From NCBI GenBank assembly GCA_040380755.1, contig JBEIIL010000001.1, positions 13,388-77,387 of the forward strand: a DNA stretch of 64,000 nt, read 5' to 3'. Under the pieces are notes generated by a model. That model saw nothing but the letters and a program-made list of their open reading frames with translations, had not been told where the DNA came from and ran no database searches. Origin of the DNA: Alsobacter sp040380755. Its GTDB lineage: Bacteria > Pseudomonadota > Alphaproteobacteria > Rhizobiales > Beijerinckiaceae. The position numbers were made by a program, and so were the translations under genes. Shown in pieces: positions 39,635-47,696 of this stretch (position 1 is the stretch's first letter; every line of letters begins with the position of its first letter).

Positions 39635-40099
39635 TCAGGCGCTCCACACGTTCTTGCGGTTGAGGACGCCGATGTCGATGGCAACGGGCGACTGGGCAGC
39701 GTGGGGATGCTCGGCGCCCTTGTAGACGCGCAGATTGCCAAGCTGCTTGCGGCCAAGCGGACCGCGCGGGAGCATGCGCTCGACAGCCTTCTCGACGATC
39801 CGCTCGGGGAAGCGGCCCTCGAGGATGAACTTGGCGGAGCGCTCCTTGATGCCACCCGGGTAGCCGGTATGGTGGTAGTACACTTTCTGCTCGCGCTTGC
39901 GGCCCGTGAACGCCACCTTCTCGGCGTTGATCACGATGACGTTGTCGCCGCAGTCGACATGAGGCGTGAAGATGGGCAGGTGCTTGCCGCGAAGCCGCAG
40001 GGCGATGAGCGAGGCGAGCCGGCCGACCACGAGACCTTTCGCGTCGATCACAACCCACTTCTTCTCGACCTCGGCGGGCTTGGCCGAATAGGTCTTCAT
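39635..40099 (-). CDS. rplM: 50S ribosomal protein L13
   Basis: Predicted 154-residue large-subunit protein, an early assembly component. The opening (KTYSAKPAEVEKKWVVIDAK), the block LGRLAS-like VGRLASLIALRLRG, YYHHTGYPGGIK and the segment ERMLPRGPLGRKQLGNLRVY are characteristic. First gene of the rplM-rpsI pair. It is preceded by a 172-base leader that includes a near-perfect inverted repeat at 40264-40285. Confidence 0.97.
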   Translation of the reverse strand: MKTYSAKPAEVEKKWVVIDAKGLVVGRLASLIALRLRGKHLPIFTPHVDCGDNVIVINAEKVAFTGRKREQKVYYHHTGYPGGIKERSAKFILEGRFPERIVEKAVERMLPRGPLGRKQLGNLRVYKGAEHPHAAQSPVAIDIGVLNRKNVWSA

Positions 40100-40263
40100 G
40101 GAACCGTTCCGTTGATGGGCCGCGGGCCAAGGCCGGCGGCGTCGGGACCGAAGGGCCGGACGCCCTTCAGGGATGGGCGGTCCTACCGCAGGCCGGCGTG
40201 ATCGTCAACGCGAACTTGCGCTCCGATTGGCGAAAAACCAGCCTGTTTTCATCAGCTTGCTAT

Positions 40264-40285
40264 ATGCGGTATCATAATACCGTAT
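40264..40285. promoter_or_regulatory. Inverted repeat upstream of rplM, overlapping the thioesterase stop
   Basis: ATGCGGTAT (40264-40272), CATA, ATACCGTAT (40277-40285): 8 of 9 positions are complementary. It overlaps the last codons of the thioesterase gene and lies about 165 bases before rplM. It could be an operator or an RNA hairpin; the role is unknown. Confidence 0.35.
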
Positions 40286-40721
40286 CCTGTCCCGTTTCAG
40301 GGATGGCGTAGGTCGCGGTCGCATGCGCAACGATGGCGTCGGAATCCTCCGAGCGCAGGGCGACGTCGCCGCTGGCCAGCCGCCGTCCGACGCGGAACAG
40401 GCGGCACTCGGCCAGCAGGGCTGCCGGCTGTGGTCGGCGCAGGAAGGTGATGTTGAGGTTCGACGTCACAGCCTGGTCGACGGGACCGATTGCTCCCAGC
40501 AGGGCGACGAAGAGGGCCAGATCCGCCAGCCCCATGATCGATGGCCCCGAGATCGTCCCGCCCGGCCGCAACTGGCTCGGATGATAGGCCATCCGCACCG
40601 TGGCGCCGTGCGGCACGAGCGATGTCACCGAGTAGATTCGGCCATGGATGAGGAGTTCGGGAAACACCTTGTCGAGGAAGGCCTCGACCTGCGGGATCGT
40701 CATGACGGGATCGGACGCCAT
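40272..40721 (-). CDS. PaaI family hotdog-fold thioesterase
   Basis: Predicted 149-residue acyl-CoA thioesterase. The hotdog core is seen in RPGGTISGPSIMGLADLALFVALLG, the PaaI-type active-site helix with Asp in ADLALF, followed by NLNITFLRRPQPAALLAECRLFRVGRRLASGDV. An AAGGAG site lies upstream of the ATG at 40721. The gene reads toward rplM-rpsI. From memory, a PaaI thioesterase beside rplM is a common arrangement in Rhizobiales. Substrate unknown. Confidence 0.88.
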   Translation of the reverse strand: MASDPVMTIPQVEAFLDKVFPELLIHGRIYSVTSLVPHGATVRMAYHPSQLRPGGTISGPSIMGLADLALFVALLGAIGPVDQAVTSNLNITFLRRPQPAALLAECRLFRVGRRLASGDVALRSEDSDAIVAHATATYAIPETGQDTVL

Positions 40722-40770
40722 CGGCGCTCCTTCTTGGTTGCAGCCACGGGCGGCGGCGACGGGTGGACGG

Positions 40771-41733
40771 TCAGTCGAAGACTTCGTCGGCCCGGCCCAG
40801 GATGGTGGCGGGAAGGTCGAGGCCAAGGCTGCGGGCCGTGCGCTGGTTGATCACGAGTTCGAACACGGTCGGGCGCTCGATCGGCATCTCCGCCGCGCTG
40901 GCGCCGCGCAACAGCAGCGCCACCTTGCGCCCAACTCCGGTATAGAAGGCGGCCCGGCTGGGACCATAGCCGACCAGGCAGCCGCGCTCGGCCATGTCGC
41001 GCCATTCGCAGGCGGTGGCCAGCCCTGCCTTCGCGGCCAGATCCAGGATCAGGGTTGTGTCGCGGAAGAACACCGGATTGGACGTCACCACGAGGCCCTT
41101 CGCGCCCGCCGCCCGGGCCTCGCTCATCGCGCCTTCGTAGTCGGCCGGGCCCGACGCCGTCACGAGGACGGTGGGGAAGGCGCCCTGCCGGCCTGCCTCG
41201 CGCATGAGCGGTTCGCTCAGGCGGGCACTTGGAAAGTCGCGGAGCAGCATCCCGGCCACCGGCACGCCCGGACCGAGGATCTGCCCGAGCAGCTCCATCC
41301 GCTTCGCATCGAGATCGGCGCCCAAAATGGCAAAGCCGGTGACGTTGCCGCCCGGCCGGGACATCGAGGCAGCCAGGCCGAGGCCGACAGGATCGCCGCC
41401 CGCCGAGACGATCGGAATGGTGGTGGTCTCGGCCCGCAACGCGACCAGCGGCCCGCCTGAAATCGGCACGATGACGCTGGGCTTTTCAGCGACGATGGCG
41501 CGCGCCAGTGCCGGGAACTCGGCTTGCGAGCCGGAGCGGATGTCGACGACAAGGTTGCGCCCCTCGATGAACCCGGCGCGCGCCAGCTCAGGCAGCACCC
41601 AGCGGCGGATCGCCCCTTCGGACGAGGTGATCGGCGACAGGAACGCCAATCGCGCCGGCGCCTGGGCGGCCGCGGCCGCGACCGTCACCAGCAGAGCGAG
41701 GGCGGCGAGAACGACGGCGCGCATGGGGTCCAC
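40771..41733 (-). CDS. ABC transporter substrate-binding protein (ABC_sub_bind/TrpX-like)
   Basis: Predicted 320-residue periplasmic receptor. A signal peptide ends around residue 23 (AAAAAQA). The mature protein has the Rossmann-like two-lobe pattern of pfam ABC_sub_bind: RLAFLSPITSSEG, ARAGFIEGRNLVVDIRSG, VPIVSAGGDPVGLGL-like TIPIVSAGGDPVGLGL, and SRPGGNVTGFAILGADLDAKRMELL. Relatives bind aromatic amino acids or related compounds. No permease or ATPase is nearby, so it is an orphan receptor. The M4 ATG at 41724 is an equally good start. Confidence 0.88.
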   Translation of the reverse strand: MDPMRAVVLAALALLVTVAAAAAQAPARLAFLSPITSSEGAIRRWVLPELARAGFIEGRNLVVDIRSGSQAEFPALARAIVAEKPSVIVPISGGPLVALRAETTTIPIVSAGGDPVGLGLAASMSRPGGNVTGFAILGADLDAKRMELLGQILGPGVPVAGMLLRDFPSARLSEPLMREAGRQGAFPTVLVTASGPADYEGAMSEARAAGAKGLVVTSNPVFFRDTTLILDLAAKAGLATACEWRDMAERGCLVGYGPSRAAFYTGVGRKVALLLRGASAAEMPIERPTVFELVINQRTARSLGLDLPATILGRADEVFD

Positions 41734-41848
41734 CGTGACTGTGGCCGGGGCGGAGAAAGCCGATGACGAAGATTAGCGCCCGCGGCCAGGGCCGGCAACA
41801 TGCGCCAGCCCGGTTGACGGGTGCGTGCGTCTGGTCGACGCTCTGCCG

Positions 41849-42658
41849 ATGAGCGCCGCCGCCGACCTCCCCCTCCCCGTCCTGCACCGATCCGACCGCG
41901 ACGGCATCGCGACGCTGACCCTCGACCGTCCGCGGGCGCTGAATGCGCTGTCCGACGCGCTGATTGCCGCCCTCTCGGAGGCGCTGGCCGAGATCGCCGC
42001 CGATCCGGCGGTGCGGGTGGTGGTGCTGTGCGCCCCCCCCGGTCCGGTCTTCTGTGCCGGCCACGACCTGAAGGAGATGACCGCACGGCGCGCCGATGCG
42101 GACCGCGGCCGTGCCGCCTTCGCTGACACGCTCGGGCGGTGCGCCGCCATGATGCAGGCCATCGTCGCGCTGCCACAGCCGGTCATCGCCGCGGTCGAAG
42201 GCTTGGCCACTGCGGCGGGCTGCCAGCTCGTGGCCAGCTGCGACCTGGCGATTGCCGGGGAGAACGCGACGTTCTGCACGCCAGGCGTGCATATCGGGCT
42301 GTTCTGCTCCACCCCCATGGTGGCGCTGTCGCGCAATATGGCGCCCAAGCACGCCATGGAGATGCTGCTCACCGGTGCGCCGGTGTCGGCTACGGATGCG
42401 GCCCGGATGGGTCTCGTCAACCGGGTCGTCCCCGCAGGGACGGCGCTCGAGGCGGCTCTAGAGCTCGCCGCAACGATCGCCGCCAAGGCGGCGCCCGTGC
42501 TGGCTGTCGGCAAGCGGGCGTTTTACGCTCAGTCCGAGATGGGGCTTGCCGACGCCTATGCGCATGCGGCCGCCGTGATGGTGGAGAACATGCTCGCCCG
42601 CGACGCGCAGGAGGGCATCGGCGCCTTCCTGGAGAAGCGCGAGCCGCAATGGCGCTGA
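41849..42658 (+). CDS. Enoyl-CoA hydratase/isomerase family protein
   Basis: Predicted 269-residue crotonase-fold protein. The oxyanion-hole segments CAGHDLKEM (69-77) and TAAGCQL (121-127) are present and bind the thioester. The two glutamates that act in true enoyl-CoA hydratase are replaced: Gln126 stands in the GCEL position and the second block reads CTPGVHIGLF without Glu. It therefore resembles ECHDC3-like members and may not hydrate enoyl-CoA. The ATG at 41849 is chosen over a GTG 8 codons upstream. Divergent from the orphan receptor. Confidence 0.88.
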   Translation: MSAAADLPLPVLHRSDRDGIATLTLDRPRALNALSDALIAALSEALAEIAADPAVRVVVLCAPPGPVFCAGHDLKEMTARRADADRGRAAFADTLGRCAAMMQAIVALPQPVIAAVEGLATAAGCQLVASCDLAIAGENATFCTPGVHIGLFCSTPMVALSRNMAPKHAMEMLLTGAPVSATDAARMGLVNRVVPAGTALEAALELAATIAAKAAPVLAVGKRAFYAQSEMGLADAYAHAAAVMVENMLARDAQEGIGAFLEKREPQWR

Positions 42659-42749
42659 GGCAGCGCACGGCAGCGCGCTTGACCGTCGTCCCCGATCGGC
42701 CGCATGCCCGTCCCGGGCGGCGCCGGGCCGCCGCGGAGATCCGTGTCGC

Positions 42750-43439
42750 GTGGACCTGCTGACCGCCGAGGAATGGACCGCCCTGACGCTGTCGCTGCGC
42801 ATCGCCTTCTGGGCGACGGCGGCGAGCCTGGTTCCCGGCATTCTCGTGGCGCTGGTGCTGGCGCGCGGCCGGTTCCCGGGGCATGGCCTGCTCAACGCCC
42901 TGGTGCATTTGCCGCTGGTGCTGCCACCGGTTGTGACCGGATGGTTACTGCTCGTCAGCTTCGGGCGCCGCGGCCCGGCCGGACAGGCGCTGGAGGCGTG
43001 CTGCGGGATCGTGCTGTCGTTTCGCTGGACCGGCGCGGCGCTGGCCGCGGCGGTGATGGCGTTTCCGCTGCTGGTCCGGGCGGTGCGACTGTCGATCGAG
43101 GCGGTCGACCGCGGCCTCGAGGAGGCCGGCGGGACGCTGGGTGCCTCCCCTGCCTGGGTGTTCCTGACCGTCACCCTGCCACTGGCCTGGCCGGGCGTGC
43201 TGGCCGGCGCCGTCCTGGCCTTCGCCAAGGCGCTGGGCGAGTTCGGCGCCACCATCACGTTCGTATCGAGCATTCCGGGCGAGACGCAGACGCTGGCCGC
43301 AGCGATCTACGGCTACACACAGGTGCCGGGCGGCGACGGACCTGCGCTTCGGCTCGTCGTCATCGCCGTGGTGGTGTCGATGGCGGCCCTCGTGGCCTCC
43401 GAGATGCTGGCGCGGCGCATGCGGGCGCGGCGACCCTGA
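42750..43439 (+). CDS. modB: Molybdate ABC transporter permease, orphan
   Basis: Predicted 229-residue membrane permease with five or six helices. The ATPase-contact loop and ModB signature EFGATITFVSSIPGETQTLAAAIYGYT is split over residues about 170-196. The N-terminal WTALTLSLRIAFWATAASL is family-typical. ModA (molybdate receptor) and ModC (ATPase) normally flank ModB, but here neighbours are a crotonase and a CoA-binding protein. The start is GTG at 42750 with GGAGAT upstream. It could use a receptor and ATPase encoded elsewhere, or be a remnant of an operon. Confidence 0.85.
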   Translation: MDLLTAEEWTALTLSLRIAFWATAASLVPGILVALVLARGRFPGHGLLNALVHLPLVLPPVVTGWLLLVSFGRRGPAGQALEACCGIVLSFRWTGAALAAAVMAFPLLVRAVRLSIEAVDRGLEEAGGTLGASPAWVFLTVTLPLAWPGVLAGAVLAFAKALGEFGATITFVSSIPGETQTLAAAIYGYTQVPGGDGPALRLVVIAVVVSMAALVASEMLARRMRARRP

Positions 43440-43501
43440 GCGGTGCGGAGCGCGGCGCTGCCGGCTTCCGCCCCGCATCGGCTGCCGTTACAAGAGCCTG
43501 C

Positions 43502-44052
43502 ATGAGCCATGACCAGTACCCCGACGAGCTGATCCGCGGCATCCTGAGCGCCACGCGCAGCATCGCGCTGGTCGGCGCCTCGGCCAATCCGGCGCGGCCG
43601 AGCTGGATCGTGCTGAAATACCTGATCGAACGCGGCTTCGAGGTCATTCCGGTCAATCCGGGGCTGGCCGGCACCACCATCCTTGGCCAGACCGTCTATC
43701 CCAGCCTCGCGGCGCTGCCCGGGCCGGTCGACATGGTGGAGATCTTCCGCAACTCCGAGGCCGCCGGCCCGATCACCGACGAGGCGCTGGCGCTCGATCC
43801 GCTGCCGAAGGTGATCTGGATGCAGCTCTCGGTGCGCAATGACGCGGCCGCCGCCCGGGCCGAGGCGCGCGGCGTCACCGTCATCATGAATCGCTGCCCG
43901 AAGATCGAATATGGCCGTCTCTCGGGCGAGATCGGTTGGCAGGGAATCAATTCGCGGATCCTCTCTCGGCCAAGCGCCCGACCATGGCCGAGAAGGGCTT
44001 CCAGAAGCGGACACTGGGGCCCGGCTCCAACCCGTTCGGGGCGAAGCGCTAG
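43502..44052 (+). pseudogene. CoA-binding protein (YccU-like) with a C-terminal frameshift
   Basis: A Rossmann-fold CoA_binding protein, clear from SIALVGASANPARPSW, IPVNPGLAGTTILGQ and NRCPKIEYGRLSGEIGW. After NSRIL the frame breaks at a CTCTCT run (43961-43966). Removing one CT pair restores LSAKRPTMAEKGFQKR and a normal end FGAKR with TAG at 44050-44052, giving 182 residues. As written, translation continues in the wrong frame to 44119 with an unrelated basic tail of about 50 residues. The folded domain is complete before the break, so partial function is possible. Slippage at a dinucleotide repeat or a sequencing error are both plausible. Confidence 0.88.
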
Positions 44053-44073
44053 CGGCCTACCGAAGGCTGGCCA

Positions 44074-44685
44074 TCACCACAGGCTGGCCTTGGCGCGGGC
44101 CGGCCATTCGCGGTCATAGGGCTCCCCGCCGACGGTGCCTTCCGACAGCGCCGCCAGGATGGCGCCGGGCGTCGGCAGCGACGCCGGGCCGACATGGTGG
44201 GCCGGGTCCCACAGCGCCGATCGCACGATGGCGCGGGCGCACTGGAAATAGATCTCCTCGATCGTGATGACGATGACGCAGCGCGGCTCGTTGCCGTCGA
44301 CGGCAAAGGATTCCAGCAGCGCCGGCGCCGTATCCAGATGGGCGCGGCCATTGACGCGCAGGGTCGTGCCCGAGCCCGGAATGAGGAACAGCAGGCCGAC
44401 CCGGGGGTCGCGCACGATGTTGCGCAACGAGTCGACGCGGTTGTTGCCTCGGCGGTCGGGCATAAGCAAGGTCCGGTGGTCGGCGATCCGCACTGTCCCG
44501 CCGAGTTCGCCGCGAGGCGAACAGTCAAGACCCTCGGGCCCGCACGTGGCGAGCGCGACGAAGGGCGATGCCTCGATGAGGGTGCGGTAATGCGCCGTGA
44601 CATGGCGCGTGACCTTCACCGTCGACGCATCATTGGGGACGCCATAGAGACGGTCCAGCGCCTCGAGCGACGTGATCCGCGTCAT
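44074..44685 (-). CDS. PPOX-type FMN-binding flavoprotein (MSMEG_1061-like)
   Basis: Predicted 203-residue pyridoxamine-phosphate-oxidase-fold protein. The phosphate-contacting block MPDRRGNNRVDSLRNIV, LLFLIPGSGTTLRVNGRA and the C-terminal MSMEG_1061-type segment WDPAHHV are conserved. Members bind FMN or F420, and their true reactions are mostly unknown. The ATG at 44685 follows a good site (GGAGAC on the minus strand). Convergent with the CoA-binding protein gene; their coding ends nearly touch. Confidence 0.85.
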   Translation of the reverse strand: MTRITSLEALDRLYGVPNDASTVKVTRHVTAHYRTLIEASPFVALATCGPEGLDCSPRGELGGTVRIADHRTLLMPDRRGNNRVDSLRNIVRDPRVGLLFLIPGSGTTLRVNGRAHLDTAPALLESFAVDGNEPRCVIVITIEEIYFQCARAIVRSALWDPAHHVGPASLPTPGAILAALSEGTVGGEPYDREWPARAKASLW

Positions 44686-45155
44686 GCAGGGTCTCCTGCC
44701 AAACCTTGCGCCGAATCTCCCGCGACTGGCCAATGACCGTTTTAGCGCACACGCATGGCGGTTCGACAACCGGGCGGCGACGGCATGACGACGCCGGGAC
44801 GTCGTCGTCAGTCTTGTGCGGGACCGCGTCCGCTGCTGAGGGAGGCGGCCAACCGGAGGCATCGCAAGACAAACGACATCCGACCGATGTGTCGCTGACA
44901 TGACGCCCGCAAGACACGACAGCGTGCCGAAAGCGGCGGCTGCCTGACCGCGCATTTGGTCCCATTTGCGGCAGAAGCCCGACGGTTCCGGTCCCGTCCT
45001 GGGCTTGGCCGGCACAGTGTCACACTGCACGGCGTCCTTGCAGTGCGGCAGTCCGAGTGCCAAACATCGCGACGGTCGCGCTGCGGCCGGCCCCGCTTGT
45101 CCCCCGTCGAGGACGCGGAACAGGCCTTGAGCCTCGGCGGACCGTGGAGAACCCC
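44686..45155. other. Intergenic region with two palindromes
   Basis: About 470 bases with no supported gene; short open frames here have poor codon bias. Two symmetric elements stand out: a hairpin GACGACG/CGTCGTC (44787-44806) and a 13-bp palindrome CAGTGT-C-ACACTG (45015-45027), about 130 bases before the lipoprotein gene, which looks like an operator. A GGAGA ribosome binding site sits before 45156. Confidence 0.5.
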
Positions 45156-45503
45156 ATGCGTGCCATCATCGTCGCAGCCGTCATCAGCCTTGGCCTGGCC
45201 GGGTGCCAGACGGTCGCGGAATCCCAGGTCAGCGCCGAGTACACCTGCCAGAACGCCGGCCTGCGGCCAGGCACCGGGGCCTATGCGCGCTGCGTCAATG
45301 CCAACTATGCGGAGAACCGCGCCAACGCCCAGGAGGCCAGCAACGCGGTGGCAGCCGGCGTCGCCGCCGGCGTGATCGGTGGCGCCATCGTGGCGGCGTC
45401 GACGACCCCGCGCTACGGCTATTACGACCGCGGCTACTATGGCCGCAGCTATTACGGCCGCGGTTATTACGGCCGCGGCTATCGGCGGGGCTATTACTAC
45501 TGA
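45156..45503 (+). CDS. Small lipoprotein with Tyr/Gly repeat tail
   Basis: Predicted 115 residues. A lipoprotein signal ends in LGLAGC at residue 17, so the mature protein is likely anchored to the outer membrane. The middle contains a paired-cysteine segment (YTCQNAG...YARCVN) typical of small alphaproteobacterial envelope proteins, then a glycine-zipper-like hydrophobic helix (GVAAGVIGGAIVAAS). The tail is an almost pure repeat of YYGRG units. Function unknown. The GGAGA site fixes the ATG. Confidence 0.8.
   Translation: MRAIIVAAVISLGLAGCQTVAESQVSAEYTCQNAGLRPGTGAYARCVNANYAENRANAQEASNAVAAGVAAGVIGGAIVAASTTPRYGYYDRGYYGRSYYGRGYYGRGYRRGYYY
45417..45500 (+). repeat. 15-bp tandem repeats encoding YYGRG
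   Basis: Four 15-base units of the form GGCTATTACGGCCGC (45417-45476), followed by two partial units to the stop codon. The units encode the Tyr/Gly/Arg tail of the lipoprotein. They are in frame, so copy-number changes would only lengthen or shorten the tail. Confidence 0.85.
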
Positions 45504-45518
45504 GGCAACCGGACCGGC

Positions 45519-45541
45519 GGAGGCCGCCCACGGCGGTCTCC
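45519..45541. terminator. Hairpin between lipoprotein and deacetylase genes
   Basis: GGAGGCCGCC (45519-45528), CAC, GGCGGTCTCC (45532-45541): a 10-bp stem with one G-T pair and no T-run. Position between converging genes suggests termination. Confidence 0.4.
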
Positions 45542-45595
45542 CAGTCTATCCCGGTCTTTCAGTCCATTCCGGCCGCTCAGCCCATCCCGGCCTCC
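45542..45595. repeat. Three imperfect 18-bp repeats at the end of the deacetylase gene
   Basis: Units CAGTCTATCCCGGTCTTT, CAGTCCATTCCGGCCGCT and CAGCCCATCCCGGCCTCC share about 13-15 of 18 positions. The third spans the last codons and stop of the minus-strand deacetylase gene; the other two extend the pattern downstream of it. Confidence 0.6.
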
Positions 45596-46479
45596 TGGCG
45601 GCACCAGCGGGCGATGTCGGCGTGGGTGGCGAACCAGCAGCCGCCCAGTGCCTTGGCGTGGCGGATCACCTCGTCGAGGATCCAGATCCGCGAACGATGG
45701 CCAATGTGGTGCGGGTGCATGGTCAGCACGTAGAGCCCGCCCTCGGCATGCGCCATGTCGAGCTCGCGCCGGAAGATGTCGAGCACGGCCTCCGGTGACG
45801 TGTAGGGCCGCAGGCCACCCATCCGGTCCATGTTGAAATAGACCGCATCGTCGCGGATCCACTCGACCGGCAGTTCGACGACGCCGGTCGGCCGCCCCTC
45901 GTCGAGCAGCTCGTAGGGGTCGTCGTCGGCCATCAGCGAGCTGTCATAGATGAGGCCCATCTCGCGGATGATCTTCAGCGTCCAGGGGCTGAAATCCCAC
46001 GACGCCGTGCGCATGCCGACAGGGCGGACGCCGCCGATGCGCTCCAGCACGTCTGCCGCCCGCAAGGCGAGGCCGCGCTCCACCGATTCGCTCAGCCGTG
46101 AGTTGAACTCGTGGATCCAGCTGTGGATCGCCAGCTCGTGGCCGGCGGCGACCACCGCCTTCGCCTCTTGGTCGTGCAGCATGGCCGAGACCGCCGGCAT
46201 GAACACGCTGGCAGGCACCCCGTGGCGCTCCAGCAGCGCGAGGATGCGGGGCATGCCCTGGCGGGCGCCGTACTGGCCCTGGCTCAGCTTGCCGTAGGAC
46301 TTGCCGCCAAAGCGCAGCTCGATGGTCTCGTGGTCGCTGTCGAAGGAGAGCGCCACAGCGCAGCGGGCGCCGTCCTTCCAGGCCTTCGGTGCCAGCGAGC
46401 GCCCGGCCCGCACATGGTCGACGATGCCGCGCCAGTGCGCGTCCGGCCACTCCCACGGGTTCTGTTCGGTCTCGGTCAT
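45577..46479 (-). CDS. Polysaccharide deacetylase family protein (PgdA/cyclic-imidase-like)
   Basis: Predicted 300-residue cytoplasmic metal-dependent hydrolase of carbohydrate-esterase-4 fold. Motif 1 is SFDSDHE (D47, D49) and motif 2 is HSWIHE (H119, H123) after GHEL. Motif 3 is RTASWDFSPWT, and the C-terminal block is LTMHPHHIGHRSRI. There is no signal peptide. The sequence resembles the HpPgdA/cyclic imide hydrolase branch rather than secreted chitin deacetylases. It lies 176 bases after the first opp operon on the same strand, which fits hydrolysis of an imported amide or imide. Substrate inferred only. Confidence 0.85.
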   Translation of the reverse strand: MTETEQNPWEWPDAHWRGIVDHVRAGRSLAPKAWKDGARCAVALSFDSDHETIELRFGGKSYGKLSQGQYGARQGMPRILALLERHGVPASVFMPAVSAMLHDQEAKAVVAAGHELAIHSWIHEFNSRLSESVERGLALRAADVLERIGGVRPVGMRTASWDFSPWTLKIIREMGLIYDSSLMADDDPYELLDEGRPTGVVELPVEWIRDDAVYFNMDRMGGLRPYTSPEAVLDIFRRELDMAHAEGGLYVLTMHPHHIGHRSRIWILDEVIRHAKALGGCWFATHADIARWCRQEAGMG

Positions 46480-46655
46480 GCTGTCCTCCGGGGCAGGCGT
46501 GCGGCCGCGCCGGCCGCGTTGACGCCACGATCAAACAGGCCTGGGCCCGGCTTGGCCAGCCCCCGCGGGCCATGGGTGTTGCGCGTTCTGCGCGCGTCGA
46601 GATTGTTTCCCGGTGCTTGGCTCCTCGCCAACACCGATGATGCCACCCGGCGTTC

Positions 46656-47696
46656 TCACGCGAAGTGGCACGCCACCTGCGCCCCGTCGGGGCGCGTGGT
46701 GAGGTCCGGTCGCTCGGTGCGGCAGCGGTCGGCGACAAGCGGGCAGCGGCTGGCGAAGGCGCAGCCGGGCGGAATGTCGGCGGGGCTCGGCAGGTCGCCG
46801 GTGAGCCGCATGCGGGTGCGGCCGCGCTGCCGGGCGGGGTCGGGATCGGGCACGGCGTCGAGCAACGCGCGGGTGTAGGGGTGCTTCGGCGCGGCAAACA
46901 GCGTGTCGCGGGAGGCGAGCTCGACGATGCGGCCGAGATACATCACCGCCACCCGGTCCGTCACATGCCGCACCACGGCGAGGTCGTGGGAGACGAACAG
47001 GTAGGCCACTCCCCTCTCCCGCTGCAGGTCGACCAGCAGGTTGAGGATCTGGGCGCGGACCGAGACATCCAGTGCCGAGACCGGCTCATCGCAGACAACG
47101 AGCTGTGGCTCCAGCGCCAAAGCACGGGCAATGACGATGCGCTGGCGCTGGCCGCCGGAGAACTCGTGCGGGAAGCGCCCGGCATGCTCGGGTCGCAGGC
47201 CGACGGCGCGCAGCAGCGCAGCGACACGCTCGCGCAGAACCGCGCCGCGGGCGACGCCGGCCACCGCCAGCGGCTCGCCGATCGCCGCGCCGATGCTCAT
47301 GCGCGGGTTCAGCGACAGCGCCGGGTCCTGGAAGATCAGCGCCACCGTGCGGCGGATGGCGGCGAGCCCGGCGCGGTCCGCCCCCACCACCTCGGCTCCG
47401 GCCACCTGCACCGAGCCGCGCACCGGGCGGACGATGCCGAGCACGGCATTCGACAGGGTCGACTTGCCGCAGCCGGATTCGCCGACGAGGCCCAGCGTCT
47501 CGCCGGGCGCGATTGTCAGGTCGACGCCGTCAACGGCGCGCACCACCGCGGCGGGAGGCGCGAACAGGCCGCGGCGGCCGGCGAAATGCACCGCCAGGTC
47601 GCGGATGGCCAGCACCAGCGCGGCGGGTTGCGCCGGTGTCGTGGGGTTCACCGCATCAGCTGCGAGCTCGGCCTTGGGCTCGGAGGCCGGCGTCAT
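46656..47696 (-). CDS. Peptide-type ABC importer ATPase (OppF-like)
   Basis: Predicted 346-residue ATPase. It has Walker A GLVGESGCGKST, Q-loop LIFQDPALSLNPRM, signature FSGGQRQRIVIARAL and Walker B LVVCDEP. The C-terminal oligopeptide-transport extension has the cysteine cluster CAFASRCPLVADRC, which in relatives holds an Fe-S cluster. An N-terminal Ala/Pro-rich lead of 25 residues is not conserved. The ATG overlaps the OppD-like stop by four bases. Last transporter gene of the operon. Confidence 0.93.
   Translation of the reverse strand: MTPASEPKAELAADAVNPTTPAQPAALVLAIRDLAVHFAGRRGLFAPPAAVVRAVDGVDLTIAPGETLGLVGESGCGKSTLSNAVLGIVRPVRGSVQVAGAEVVGADRAGLAAIRRTVALIFQDPALSLNPRMSIGAAIGEPLAVAGVARGAVLRERVAALLRAVGLRPEHAGRFPHEFSGGQRQRIVIARALALEPQLVVCDEPVSALDVSVRAQILNLLVDLQRERGVAYLFVSHDLAVVRHVTDRVAVMYLGRIVELASRDTLFAAPKHPYTRALLDAVPDPDPARQRGRTRMRLTGDLPSPADIPPGCAFASRCPLVADRCRTERPDLTTRPDGAQVACHFA

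Noticed and set aside
42704..43501. Upstream extension of the CoA-binding protein frame
   Set aside because: The frame is open through modB in another phase, but its residues are Arg/Gly-rich noise; the ATG at 43502 begins the conserved domain.
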